DNA from: Trichaptum fuscoviolaceum
Lineage: Eukaryota; Basidiomycota; Agaricomycetes; Hymenochaetales; Trichaptaceae
DNA length: 64,000 bases
Direction of reading: 5' to 3'
Assembly: GCA_910574455.1 (NCBI GenBank)
Contig: CAJSYZ010000009.1
Span: forward strand, 4,047,040-4,111,039
The position numbers and the translations under genes are program-made. Positions within the stretch are counted from its first letter, which is position 1; each line of letters starts with the position of its first letter. The notes beneath the pieces are model-generated. The model was not told the origin of the DNA and did not search any database. It worked only from the letters and a program-made list of their open reading frames with translations. This document shows, in pieces, positions 22,201 through 34,662 of the stretch.

Positions 22201-22758
22201 TCTATGAGAGGACTTAAGTAAGAGGAATCGCATTTCTTCGTACCTCTGTTTGCATTCTTTCGCACTCGCTAGAATGCAGTCATCATATTAGTATTCATTT
22301 TGGTGAGATGCAGAAATATGCTACAATTTATGCTTTGAGCATCTTTCTCTGTATTTGGCTATCCTTTCTGTACTCGGCCAGTTGCCCCAAACTTTGAAGG
22401 AATGAGGACCGTCGCCATTGCAGTACGAGTTCTGACTTACTCTCATCGCTATTAGCAATGCTTTCTGATTCTGCGGCTGAATCATCTTGAGTTGTGGTCA
22501 GTACTTGTACTTTAGCACTTTCATCTTGTGGTAAATCCACGCTTCTTCCTTCAACCGAATTATTCGCACAGTAGCAGCTTTACGTCATTCTAAGCCATTA
22601 CTCTCGAGACAAGCAGTTCATGACCACAATGAAGGCTGCTTACCGTCCAATAGAGTCAGTTCTGGACCCAGCTTGTCCAAAGCCGTCTGAATCTTGTTAA
22701 CAGCACATTGAAGATCTACAAAGAAAGCACTCAATGCTTGAGGCCTGAGGACTTCCAT
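19242..22758 (-). CDS. LWG-2: LWG-family membrane protein with in-frame internal deletion (copy 2 of 5)
   Basis: The putative start MEVLRPQALSAFFVDLQCAV is followed by KIQTALDKLGPELT. Unit A (FIAHLGVIGGNEGVIENAE, near 22190), the linker ASSWMDSQKADDFERRCEEY (near 21540), unit B (LDYLIAHYGVVGGDKEVI, near 21240) and GSLYHQKHAFYFREVKKW (near 21000-20945) follow in order. The expected DLE segment and first membrane span are absent: KKWVDCLW joins directly to FLSLVFSVSSG across one short intron of about 110 bases, in frame, using an acceptor at TCTAG. The remaining membrane spans, the basic part and the box MLWGYPELFDEY (near 19700) are intact, and the tail stops at 19242. The product may therefore be a shorter topological variant or a decaying copy. 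It has no DUF7330 partner; its divergent neighbour is an O-methyltransferase. Confidence 0.7.
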
Positions 22759-23543
22759 CCCTTCTTTTCAGTAGTTCAACATCATGGTTACAGGCCGACT
22801 GGAATGCAGCATTAGCATACCTATTGCAAAGTCTGCGAAGTTAAAATCAAGGCGACTTCACGAACTGCGATTTTGGACGACACAGTGCGGGAATGAGAGT
22901 TGATGCGAAAGTTTTATTCCGTGAGCGTAATGCCTTTTTCGGCCGGCGGAAGATGGCATGGTGACCGTGACTGTGACTATGGCTTACTCAGGCGTGACTA
23001 AGGCAGGTGACAACCGCCAACTTAAACTAAAATGTCCGGCGGCTCACCGGGCATCAACGTTCACTGTTACTACCATGTTACTCTCTACATACAGACCTCT
23101 ATGTCAGATATGTCGACATGTGCTATCCGCCAACGCGACATTGGAACTTACCATATGGCTTCAATCCTAAAAATCTTCTGGGTATAGTACGCGAAAATCG
23201 CCATTTATGTCAGACGCCTGACGAATAAACCGTGCGTGTCGATCAAACACCCTGTGTACGAAGCTTTTGATCGCGTGCATCCAGCCCATGTTTTCTTGAA
23301 TTGACGTAGATGATCTAAAAGTGGGCCCAATACCCGATTGAAGTGGGGGCACTGCCGTTGTCTTACTGGCCATCCGAACCTTGGGTATGCTTATAACATC
23401 ACTTCATCCGTGATCTTCGGCTTAATTCTTTCTTAGTCCCAACTACGGGAAGACCTATAAAACTACGCGCTTCTGCAAAGTCTGATAGTATTTGGGTGCA
23501 TTGTGCTCACTATCTACCCCTCTCTTCGCCAAGGCACATCACG
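22759..23543. promoter_or_regulatory. Divergent spacer with GTGAC array (LWG-2 / O-methyltransferase)
   Basis: Five GTGAC pentamers occur within about 51 bases at 22961, 22967, 22973, 22993 and 23007. The first two form GTGACCGTGAC. Similar clusters occur in the other LWG spacers. A possible earlier LWG-2 exon near 22805-22850 keeps frame but has no ATG. Confidence 0.5.
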
Positions 23544-25562
23544 ATGGCCCCCGACTCTGCACCTCTTCTTGAGCTCGTGTCTCTGATTCAAACCGCCGTT
23601 GCGGACGTCATCGATGAGCATGTACTCATAGGAGCTACTGTTCCTCACATAGACTCTCAGAGCACAACTCGTGGGCCACTAGATGAGCCGGATGAAGCTA
23701 CTCCAAGGCTTCTGAAGGCGATACGGACAGTTGAGGCGGCGTGTGCGCAGTTATGTGCATCCATTACAAGCCCAGCTTTGAGTTTAGTCAATGTCAGTCT
23801 CATTCTACCTGCTTGAGCTAAGTAAAGAGACCTTATCGACTTATTTCTCCAGAAATCCTTTGCTGTGCGTGCGAATCTATTCTCAAAAATTAATGAAGTA
23901 TCGACTGATAAGATCGAAGTTTGAAGAATGCGCGGCTCTTCAAGTAGCAGTCGGCGCCAAGGTTGCAGATCACTTATACGCTCATCCTGACGGAATGCAC
24001 GTCTCTGAGCTCGGAGAACGTACTGGACTCAGTTCAGACAAGCTTGCGAGGATTTTACGTCTACTAGCGACAAAACATACGTTCAGAGAAGGTAATCGCC
24101 CATATTCTTTACGAGTAGTATTGGCTTTGGTTTAATGACTCGCGAGTTCCTATAGTGAAACCGAATGTGTTTGCAAATAATCGCCTCAGCGTGAAGCTCT
24201 TATCCAATGATTCCTGCAGTGATTTTGTATCTCACAAGTACGTTTTCCGAATCGATGGATGACCCCACTACGATCGAACAAACTCACTCATCTCTCAACC
24301 CTCTAGAGTTAATGAGTGTTTCGAAGTTGCTGTTCAGTCCTACGCAACCATCTCGGATAATAGTCCCGGTGCACCGCGAAACTGCTGGGAACGCGTTCAC
24401 GGTGTCCCGATGTTTGACTATCTGAAAAATGCAAGTCTTGAACTCTATAAGTTCTAAAACTATGGTTAACGAGAATGCGTAGGCGGAAAATAAGGAAAAG
24501 GCATCGGTACGTCGCTTTATATCCTTCTCTCATGTATCTTATCTATCAATATCCTCAGCGATTCGCGAAATCAATGATTGGCTGGGCCGACATCACTGGC
24601 AGAGATACACTTACGAAAGGTAGGTTTTAATTTCCGTTTCTCACTTCGATCACTCAAAGCCACATGTTCATAAACCTAGTCTACCCGTGGTCCAGCCTTC
24701 CCACATCTGACACAATCTCGATTTGCGACGTAGGAGGAGGGAATGGACATGTCGTCCTCGAGCTCCTGAAATCGCTCCCTGAGCACCAGTTGAAGGCCGT
24801 CGTACAAGACATGCCAAGCATGCTTGATGAAGGCAGGACCCTGTGGTCAGAGCAGTTTCCAGAGGCTGTAAATTGCGGGAGAGTAGACTTCATCCCGATT
24901 GATTTCTTCAAGCAACCTCCGGTAGAGGGTTGCGACTTCTACTATGTATGTCTTTCTCGGTCTTTTCTTCATACCAAAAATTGAACTGCTTTTCGGTTTA
25001 GCTCCGGCACTGCCTGTAAGAATCCCATTATTGACATACTATATTCTATCTGTATCCTTTATTCACGGCTTGTTAGGCACAACTGGTCTGATGACAAGTG
25101 TGTTCTACTTCTCTCGAACATCGCAGCCGCCATGCGCGCCTCAGCGTCTAAGAGTAGCCGACTCTTAATTCGTAAGTCGGTCTGAGATTGACCTTCAATT
25201 TGTTTGACCCCTTTCAAATCTAGACGACCTCATCATCCAATACGCAACCTCTTCGAGCCCAATGGCACCTCCCGGACTTGAGTATGCCCCACCACCGCTG
25301 CTCTCAAATTACGGTGCAGGGCGGATGCGAGCGTACGATCTGGACATTAACATGTTGCACCTTCTCGGAGAGGCGAAGGAGAGGACCATCGAGGAGTTCG
25401 TTGAGCTTGGGTACGTTCTCCTTCACTAATTGCGGAGCGTCAGTACTTCTGGCTTACTCGCATACGTTTTGCAGATCGAAAGCTGGATTGGAGCTCCTCC
25501 GAGTGTGGGACGCCGGATCAACATTTGATTCAATCGTGGAATTTAGAGTTCAGAAGTTGTAA
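23544..25562 (+). CDS. SAM-dependent O-methyltransferase (plant COMT-like fungal type)
   Basis: The enzyme transfers a methyl group from S-adenosylmethionine to a hydroxyl of a small molecule. The start MAPDSAPLLELVSLI opens a helical dimerisation region. After introns comes a winged-helix part (KFEECAALQVAVGAKVADHL, ERTGLSSDKLARILRLLA). The Rossmann SAM site ICDVGGGNGHVVLELL is at about 24721-24768, then VVQDMP and a DFFKQPPVEG strand. The catalytic histidine lies in LRHCLHNWSDD, assembled across two introns near 24945-25080. The C-terminus (LHLLGEAKERTIEEFVELG, then SKAGLELLRVWD) is typical of the family. About eight introns are needed; those at 23880-23930 were placed with least certainty. 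The protein is cytosolic. Such enzymes often tailor secondary metabolites, but no core synthase lies in the window. Confidence 0.85.
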
Positions 25563-25959
25563 GCAAGTCGTTGGAGGTTAAAATCTTATCATAGCGGAGG
25601 AACTTGTAACATAGATTCTAGAATATACTATGATTCAGTTTGAGCCTACGAAGGGATTCGTATATGTTTAGGGCAATCTGGTTTCTGCCTCTACGAGAGC
25701 CTGAGAAGGTGGACTAAAGCCAAGTGCTTCCCCTCTTCTGATCGTGTGGCTGCTTGACGTTACTCTTGATTCTATTTCGGCTGCATTCATCGTAGGATAT
25801 GTTACATAATGCATACTACATCATTGACGGGGAAAAAGAGAACGGCATTGCATACATCGCCGCAAGAGTGCTATTGGCGTTGCGAGACTGGTAGACCTAA
25901 GAGACATTATGCGATGAAAGTACTCAAGGGGAGCCCTCTTGTACCCGGTTCTGTTTTGT
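25563..25959. other. Intergenic, convergent 3' ends
   Basis: This 397-base spacer lies between the O-methyltransferase stop and the stop of the DUF6533-type gene on the opposite strand. Nothing else is recognisable. Confidence 0.5.
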
Positions 25960-27954
25960 CTATGCCTCTTTAATGAGATTACGACTCTCACTTGTCCCCT
26001 GGTCAGTTAGGTGTGTGGATTGGGATCCGTTATCTTCAAACGTGTTCCTCTGCTGTGTTCCGCGACCTGGATGCCGGGCGCTGAGAGGGATAGACTGGTT
26101 ACCGTCCTCTGGAGACGCAAAGTTTGGGGTGGTACCTGTATTGAATACGATTGTTTGGGTCTGACGCATAGTTTCCATTGCGTCAATATACCACGCTTTA
26201 CGAATGTTCAACGTAATGCGTGATATCATTGTCACAGTTAAGCTGTAAGATATCGGATCATTGAGTTTCATGAATTTCCCGGAGAAGTAGACGTACAGAA
26301 ATGCAACCCTGGAATAAATGAATGTCAGAAGGGCGGCACGATTACTCATTTACATACTATGCTCACTGGCCGAACACATTCCGGATTCCAGGCTATAGGC
26401 AAGGTAACTCTCAGTTATACAGTTGGGAGTTGGGTACGGACCAGACACTGACTGGATCAGTCGCTACCATTATGGTAAATGCCTGCATATACATATCAAT
26501 GAGGAACTGTCCAAGACTGTTGGTATGTATGTAGCCCAAGGATGTAGCTCACAAGATTCACAACAGTGAGAACACTACAAACAAGAGTTGAGGATGCATA
26601 TTATCTCGAAGCCAGGTAATGCTTATCACTTACACATAGTACAAGATGCCATCTTCCAAAATGGCTTCTCTCAGTGAGGCTTCATGTCGCCCTTGAAGAA
26701 GCTGCTTCATCATGGGCTGCATCACGCTCTTTGTGCGCAACCAAGTCAAAGATAGTACAACGGTGTCAAAAATGAGGTTCGTTGTCACGGGAAGAGCATC
26801 CAATTTGCGTCTACAATTGTTATACTGTTATTCAGTACGCCTAACAATAAAAGCTGACTTACGGACTGGCGCTGAAGATTAAACTACATCCCGCTATAAT
26901 ACCCGTTAGCTTGAATGCATCGTTAGAGGTCAAAATAGTGACCGACCTGTTACACCTGGTGACCGTGGTACTCCTACAGTATAATCTATCGTCAGTTGAG
27001 GTACTCAAACGTTTTCCAATATATACTTTGAGATTTTGTGAGGATATACGCAAGAGACACAATCTGTACCAGCCACAATATCCATAAGATGATAGAGATC
27101 CGCTTGTCCCCGCCATAGATGGCTTCAACTCTAACGGAAAAAATGAATTTTGAGCCCGCTCGACTCAAGATGCAAACATCACCTTTTTATCATAATATAC
27201 CCAGAGACTCCTATACATGCGAGGTTACATGCACCCTCGTAGCGTACGTATCGACTACAGCTTTGTGTGTGCCGGTCGTATGAGTGAACCGCTGGCAAGT
27301 GATACTTATACTTACACCTTAACTTATTTGTCAGCATAGAAATTCAATCTTAAGAAAGAAGCCACGTACCTCTGGTGTAAATGCAGGGGAGAAGAATGCT
27401 ATTTAAGTAGTGTTCGTTCATTTCCGACATTCGTAGTCTTGCAACTCATTACTCACAAACCAACACCACAACGAATGTCAGAGGGAAAAAATATCGATTC
27501 TGGATCAACTCAGCATAAAGCATGATAGAATAGATGTTGAGTTTTCCATACGATGTAAAATGCGTAGCCAACTACACTGGATCGTCAGTATTTTTCTTAC
27601 TTCAAGTGCTGTAGCAACCATTGCACCTAGCGATTTCCTCGAATTCTTCCATATGTAATTGACCTATTGGACTGTCAGGCGATGAGTGGACTTCAATGAG
27701 AGTCGGTGTATTCACCTCGTCCGGAAATGTCAATATGTGGTCATAGATAACAGAGGTAAAGCAGGCGACACCAATAATCTAATGATCAGAAGTGATCAGA
27801 AGATGAGACATTGTAAATAAGACTGGTATTTTTGCATACATTAGTGACATAGCTAGGTCATTTGAAGTTAGTACGAAAGCTGAGAACACGCTTTTAGATA
27901 AGTTGATAGAACGCACAGATATTGGACTTCCTTGGCAAGTGTTGATGAGCTCAT
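25960..27954 (-). CDS. DUF6533-type multi-pass membrane protein
   Basis: The start MSSSTLAKEVQYL is at 27954. The next exon carries IIGVACFTSVIYDHILTFPD, the hallmark YDxxLTFxxE of the basidiomycete DUF6533 domain. Later exons encode hydrophobic helices (for example YFFPLTFVVVLVC, ISIILWILWLVQIVSLAYIL, FKLTGIIAGCSLIFSA, and a segment containing TNLIFDTVVLSLTWLRT). This gives about six or seven membrane spans, then ISRITLNIRKAWY and a serine/threonine-rich cytosolic tail that stops at 25960. Function is unknown; 7-span basidiomycete proteins of this kind are often compared with receptors, which is only inference. At least nine introns are needed and several boundaries are uncertain. A second, broken copy lies upstream at about 29400. 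Confidence 0.7.
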
Positions 27955-29399
27955 AGTAGAAGAGACCCGGAAACTATTGGTGTAGTGTGCCTCAAGTGAC
28001 TGTCCTCTCACCATACATATGTAAATTAGTACTGGGAGCAACCTTTGTACATCCTACACCGGCGCTCAAGTCGCGTGAGATAGATCGGGGTGATTAGATT
28101 AGTGCATTCCTTCACTTTGACGTTGTTGATAAACACGTCACTGTGAGATTTAGCGTTAGACCACTCAGCAAATTTCTACGAACACAAGGCGATTCTCCAT
28201 TTCATGATATTGCAGAAGTTTTTGACAGGACCGGAGGAATGCATATAATGCTATACTTATTTTAGGTCACTAAATTGAATAGAATAGCGGTGCCGTGTGG
28301 CGCACGCACCTGACATTGAGTTGATGCTCCACTTGCATTTGACTGATGCTCGTTGCTTTCTTTAGAGTGCCAAACATATGATTGTGAAGATTATCGGGTG
28401 CATCTCAAGGCAGCATTCCACAAGTCTGGTATGATTGATGTTGCAGAGTCGGGTTGAGGCTGGCTGAGAATATTTTTCATGGTGAATAGGAAGTATCAAA
28501 TGTTGCGCAGTGACTGAATTGAAGTCAACGTAGAGCACTGTGGGGTCTCATGTCCATGAGGAGAATCGTGTGCTTGAATGAACGTGCAAATCTCGTAGTT
28601 GATCCGATTATATATGTTAGGAAGACAAACAAAGGTCATCGAAAATCAATAGGTCTGAGAGTTCATGAGTGATGTAAAGCAAGGGCTTGAAGAAGCGCTC
28701 ACAAGTTGAGCTCGGAATCGGATGAATATGTAATAAATTCACACGCGTTAACTTGATGCTCCGAAGAAAACTCCGACCTGACGGCCTTCAACCAAGTTCG
28801 TACGAATGCATATATACTATTCGATTTACCATGTTGTCACCTAAAGTTGTACACACACAAACGAACGAGATGCTACGTCTCGGGCGAGGAACCTGCTAAC
28901 GTGGGGACTTTCCTGCATGTAAGTTATATTTCATTAACTATATGCTAAGGTCTCTGAATGAATGGACCGATGGTGTAGTAGATAGTCTTCCTTAATCTAA
29001 ATAAGCCTTTCCTGAATGGATATGCAGTAGTGCGAGCTATTTTTTTTGTCCTGCAGGGGGATGGCCAGTCATAAAACACATCAAAACCTCCTCTATCTGG
29101 TATACCGGACTAACAAAGTTAGGAATGACACATTTTGCGGTGCACGGACTACTTTCCCTACTTCCATAGTGGTTCCGTGCTTCGGAAGTGAATAACACGT
29201 CAAAAAGGTGATTAAATCCGTTCTATCTTATCCATCTCCGCCTGACCGCTATTCCCCTCATAAACGACATCAATAAACGACATCATTCAAGCCGGGTGGC
29301 CCAGTTGGTGACTGATTAGGCTGAAAGACCGTTACTTTCTACCAGTCTGTCTTGTGGAGGACTGCACATCTGGGGAATTTAAACGCAATGAACGAGTAG
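27955..29399. other. Intergenic, AT-rich
   Basis: No ORF with recognisable content is seen over about 1.4 kb. The part adjoining the start at 27954 is the likely promoter of the DUF6533-type gene. I see no repeat with clear ends. Confidence 0.4.
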
Positions 29400-29860
29400 A
29401 ACTAGAGTAGTCACCTCATCGGAAAGCGTCAAGATGAGATCATAAACAACGAAGGTAAGGCAAGAGACTCCAATAGACTAATAATGATCAGCAGTCAGTG
29501 AGTAATCTTATGATAAAGAAACCGAAATGATGCTCACATTCATCACAAAACTAATCAAGTCCGACCGAAGATATCATTGTGAGCTAGGTGGACTTCGGGT
29601 GCTTTGAGTTACAGAAGGTCAACGTACAGATGCTTGGATAAGTAACGGTGAGCCCATAGTAGAGCAGGATCTCTTGGTGTGTAGCCTGGCAATGCAGCTC
29701 GAAGAATGATGTTGTTGCCGGGAAGCGAAATGAGGTTGGCAATTTATAGCGGGTGTCCTGGCAATCCAGTTGAGACAAGCTGTTGTGGACGGAGAAGATG
29801 CATGTTAGATCCGGACAATCGGATTCATTGTAGTGCCCTGGTATGCTTTTCGTGAGCATC
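29400..29860 (-). pseudogene. Remnant of a second DUF6533-type gene
   Basis: Read on the minus strand near 29480-29405, the sequence encodes SIGVSCLTFVVYDLILTLSD. This is clearly related to the IGVACFTSVIYDHILTFPD exon of the intact gene at about 27780-27710. It is followed by a GAGGT exon end like that of the intact gene. No start exon and no membrane-helix exons in the right order could be joined. A 91-codon open frame at 29584-29859 lies on the same strand but I cannot tie it to the family. This is best read as a degraded tandem duplicate. Confidence 0.5.
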
Positions 29861-30405
29861 TAAATAGGGGATGAGCGCCAGCTCCAGTGCTGGGACGGAT
29901 AAGGAGAAGCATTGCCAGTGAATGCGGTGTATGCTCAGAACGGAGATCATTTCACTGATGCATTGTGAAGTTTTTGCAGAACCTACAAAGGATAGTCTGT
30001 GCACACTCTAACACACCACTGACGTATCGGGCTGTAGTGGGCGACAAGTAGAATTTGCGTAGAATGAAGAAATTGCTGGTTACATTGATGCCAGTGAAGA
30101 GCGAGATCGGACAGTGTGGGAAAAGCATGCCTGTTTCACTACTGCCAGTAGTAACGGAGCTGAGCCTCCAGAACCGTCCAGGCCTCTTCATAAATACTCT
30201 TCACAATCTTGCTTGTTGGAAAGAAAGAGATCTTGACAAGATCTAATTCCTAAGGTTTGTATATACGTCCCTTTCCCAATCGCAACGATTGGAAGTAGGC
30301 TGACGTGTGGCGTGTTTCTCCAGAATGGCATGGTAAGCGGGATTCAAATATAATATATTCGATTGGTCACTTAGCTGCAAGGCTTTAGTAACTAGTCAAA
30401 CCATT
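29861..30405. other. Intergenic
   Basis: This 545-base stretch sits between the DUF6533-type remnant and the 3' end of LWG-3. Short chance ORFs only. Confidence 0.4.
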
Positions 30406-33400
30406 TCACAAACTGCCAGTGCTCATGTCACCGTCGACAGAAATTTCATAACCCGCTTCTTCGCCAATGCTCATTTGTGCACTCAGATTCTCTCCCACAT
30501 CGTCTTCCGGTGACGAATTTGTCGGTATACTCCGCGTCGGTGAAGAATCCAGCGTTCGATGAGAGATTGTATACGATGCTTGACCATCATTTTCAGACGA
30601 TTCCAGAAGGTCCTCTGATAAGTGGCGTGTACCTGATGGCCCCACTCTGCCGTACAGTGATGACTGGAAATCCACATCGGGGTCAGTAGGAGTGTTGTCC
30701 GTTCGCAGGGATGGAGGGAAAGGGGGTCCACTATCCGTTGAGCTCGGATGTGTTAATAGTGACGGAGACGAAGTAGGAGTGCAATAGTTTTGTAGTGTAC
30801 TGCCGCGGTCTTCAGAATTCTCCATTGGTAAATTGTCCTCCCCTAAGGCAGTGGCATTGGCATGACTTCGCATGTTCTGCTCACGCAAAGGAGCTAAGAC
30901 GGGGTGCACCTCGTCATAAAACTCCTGTACCAGATCTGGGTATCCCCACAGTATTTGATTGAGCCAAGATCCGAGCCATTCGTCATCGTAGGCGTCATCA
31001 CTGCTTCAGGTCAGAAAATGCATGGTCAAATTTTGTGGAGAACTTACTCGCCATCCTCCCACCAGCCTATGCGAGTCGAAACCAAGCGCACTAGCTCTTC
31101 TTGCTCGAATATAGTCCTTAGGGATGTACAATACAGGCCCTTTGCTTCTTCGGCTTGAGTTTTAGGATTCGAGTGATTTTGTTGCGATTCTGTTTCACCT
31201 TGCGTGGCGCTTTCCCCTACCTCGATGTCCTCTGTTGCTTGACATTGCGGATGGCATCGGTAAAAGCAGGCAGAAAGAGCATTCCTAAGTCCTATCCAGC
31301 ACCTCTTAGATAGGGAGATGACGTGCCGGACGAATTTTGAGAATACATAGGGCTCTGGCCAGTCACGTCCCCACTCGGACTGTAGCTTGACGTTGATACC
31401 TGCTACACGGTTGCTGAATCCCATAGCCCTAAAATACACTTTTAGTTGGAAGCGACGCAAAATGAGTAAATGGAGATACCAATAAATGTTCCGCTGCAAA
31501 TGGGGACGCTTATGCTTATATTCATCGTGCAGATGAGAAAACCAGTTCATAGACGTTTTGGTGATTTGTTGCAAGTTTGCCATCATCCAAGATATGGCTT
31601 TCTTACTGATCACCATAGTTCTCTTGATCCATTTCGTATTTAATCTGACCCATCTCCCGAAAATTCTGAACCGCCTGGCCCAGGAGGTCTCATACTGGAG
31701 TTGGTAAATAAACCACGCCGTAACAGAGAGAATGCACAGGCATAGTGCTCCAGTGAAAGCATTCGTTGAAATTGAAACATAACGAGGCTGTAGAACGTCA
31801 GGATCTTGCATTGGACTCGATACAAATAAAGACGTACCTGGTCAGATAAATACGCAAAAAGATTTAAACCGATGATAAAAGCCACAGCCGCAATGATCAG
31901 GAAGATCATGGGCGCCTTCTCGAGCCATGCATGTATCACTTTGGGTGGGAGGCGCGGAGAGTAATAGCTATGATGAGCTTTAGCATCTCAGACAGGAAGG
32001 AGTCAATCAAATTACTTACACCAAAGACCTACGCCATGTCACACCTAATAAGCTACTGACTCCTGCAGAGACGCTGAACACAAGCGACATAAACCAGAAC
32101 AGATTCACTACTCCTCGTATGGTCTCAGATGATTCTATGTTCAGTCTTGTATAGGAAATTTGAAGTGTGGTCGCCGTTACGCTTGAGAAGAAGGTTGCGA
32201 TTGTTGTGATGTTTATGTATCGGGAAGTAGCCCTTTCCTTTTCGTCAGCAAGGAAAGTAGGTAAGGCTAATTGAATTCAGAGTGAGTAATGAAACCTTTA
32301 CAGTAACCCAAAGCAAATACTTACATTTCTCACCGAACACCCTCAGCTCTTCGACTACACAGCCTACATTGACCAATGAAGATTTGTCTTCGAATGACTT
32401 CAGCACTCCATGGACTTTGTCTTCACCAATCATCACCGATTCGAAGTCAGAGAGCAGATCATTGAATATGTACTCCAGACATTCTGTGTATTCATCGTCT
32501 TGCATGAACCCTAGAAGTGAAGTTCTCGTGAGTGGTGAAAAGTGTGTTCAACAGTACGAAACCCTTACGATAAATTATCTTCCATCCATGCTTGGTGCAA
32601 ATGGGTCAGTCTTAAGATTCCTAATCCATAGTACTTGACGTTCACCCAAATACTGGCCACCCAGCGTTTCACTTCACGGAAGTAGAATGCGAGCTTCTGG
32701 CGGTAGAGGCTCCTTTGAAAACTACATACAGCGTAACAAAGACTCAGGAAAGAGTCCCTTGCATTGTTTATTGCATCATGTCTCTCTTTATTGTCCTATT
32801 AGTCAACTGTGGATTTTACTAGTGGGAGATTACTATACGCACCGTAAGGTGTCGCGGCTAGAATCTTCTCCAGACAGTGAAGTGGGCTAAATATTTTGTC
32901 TTGTAGAGCTTTTGCCGCCCTAACGACTTCGTTGTCACCTCTGACAACAGTGTAGTGTGAGATGAGATGATCAAGCTGTTCATGTCAATCAGCGATTCAG
33001 CACGCCTTTCCCGGTGATAGAAACCATATTCATACCTCTTCACGCATTTTAACGCATGCACTGGAGATGTCATTTTTATGTCAATCGCAAATTACGAGGT
33101 TTGATTAAAATCCTACATTCTATATCCTGCGCACCGCTTTTGATAGTGCGGATATTTATCTAGGTTCGGCCAAGTGATCCTGTCTCCAAAGGTAGGGATT
33201 GGTGGGAAGACATAAGCGATATATCTGGAACGCCGTTCTTCGAGTTCGTCTACTTGAGGCGTTGTCAACCAAGCTATTGCGGCTTTCATCAGACTAGGTT
33301 AGTCATACTTAGAGATAAAAAATATCATCTTAGTGCTCACACTGCTCTCCGTTCGCAGACAACTCGCGCGCAACACCGTTCATCGCAATTTCTAGGTCGT

Positions 33401-34662
33401 GGAAAAACTCCTCGTGGACCAACTCCAACCACTCGCGCACTGACAATCTATCCCCTGGATTAAGACAATATGAGATGTATTGCTTCTGTTAAGATGTTTC
33501 ATCCTTACGGTTGTATTTTTGGTATCCATTCTATGGGTAGAGGGATTTAGCCCTGAATCCGAAAAAACGAATCCGGCACTTACGAGAAGACAGTCTTTCC
33601 ATTGTTCTACTTTACGAGCGATGGATACTTCTCCCTCTTGAAGTCCTCTATGAAAGCGACCGACGAGAATATAGAGCGAATAGAAAGAATAGTCTGCATC
33701 TCGCATTGCGTCCCGAATCACTGAAATACAGGTAAAGATCAACTAATTGATAACTTCCTTACAACAAAGCCACTCACATTCCGAAGATGTAGTTAGGACC
33801 TTCCCCGCACACTGATCAGGGTTTCCTCGCTCTGCAGCTCGTATTGCCTCTTGTCTCACTATAATACATAAGCCGATCAACTAATTGATTAATAACCTAC
33901 AACAAAGCCACTTACATTCTAAAGATGCAGACAACACCTTCTCTACACACTGAACTGGAGCAAGGAGACTATCGTGTAACGCTTCCGCGGCTTCAGCGAG
34001 TTCTTTGCCACTTCCGACAACGTGGCAGTGCGCAGTGAGATGACGCAGCTACGAAAGTTTTACTTGGTTGTTCTCAAGAGTCATTCAGATGAACGATAGT
34101 CACACCTCTTCAATCGTTTTCTTGCATGCACTAGATTGACTCAATCTATGAGTTTTAAGTTATCAAATTAGACGATAAGGGTTACCGTCTGTGTTTGGTA
34201 CGAATTTCTTTGTAGAGTGTTGTATCCTCTTCAAACGGTCGACTGGTCGTGGCTTCAAGGAGATCAGTATCGTCAGTATCAAATAAGTCCCCTCACTGAC
34301 AATCGTTGTCACGCGCATCATTTGCCTCACTCTCCTCCCTATTTTTGAGTCCCGAAGCTATCATGAATGCAAGTTAGCTGACACATTACGCTTGAGCTAG
34401 TTACTTGTGCAGCTTCAACTCACAGTTTCTCAGAACCGCATTGTGGCTTAGCCTGTCTAAGGCTTCCTGGATTTGGCTAACTGCACTTTGAAGGTTTTCG
34501 AAGAAGTCAATCAATGACTTTGAATTAAGCGTCTCCACTTGATATTATGCACAGTTAGCGACGCGGTATAGCAGTTGACCTCTTCTGCACACCTATTGAA
34601 GCAGCTAAACTGTTGTCAGGAAGAATGTCACGACACATGGCCTGCTTGGACGAACCAGACAT
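30406..34662 (-). CDS. LWG-3: intact-looking LWG-family membrane protein (copy 3 of 5)
   Basis: This is the clearest copy of the family. The start MSGSSKQAMCRDILPDNS at 34662 joins over a phase-1 intron to an exon with SLIDFFENLQSAVSQIQEAL. Then come YKEIRTKHRR; unit A with LTAHCHVVGSGKELAEAAEA (near 34050) and EEFFHDLEIAMNGVARELS (near 33420); the linker IAWLTTPQVDELEERRSRY (near 33270); unit B with DHLISHYTVVRGDNEVVRAA (near 32970), SLYRQKLAFYFREVKRW (near 32700) and YIFNDLLSDFESVM (near 32460); four membrane spans (32200-31700: TTIATFFSSVTATTLQ, VNLFWFMSLVFSVSAG, MIFLIIAAVAFIIGLNLF, LCLCILSVTAWFIYQL); and a cytosolic part with LQRNIYWYL and WGRDWPEPYVFSKFVR. The box LNQILWGYPDLVQEFY near 30960 precedes an acidic, Ser/Pro-rich tail. 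Exons are open throughout, with about 20 introns. It is divergent to DUF7330-2. Function unknown. Confidence 0.78.

Noticed and set aside
29281..29380. tRNA-like start (GGCCCAGTTGGT)
   Set aside because: No B box and no acceptor-stem pairing follows.
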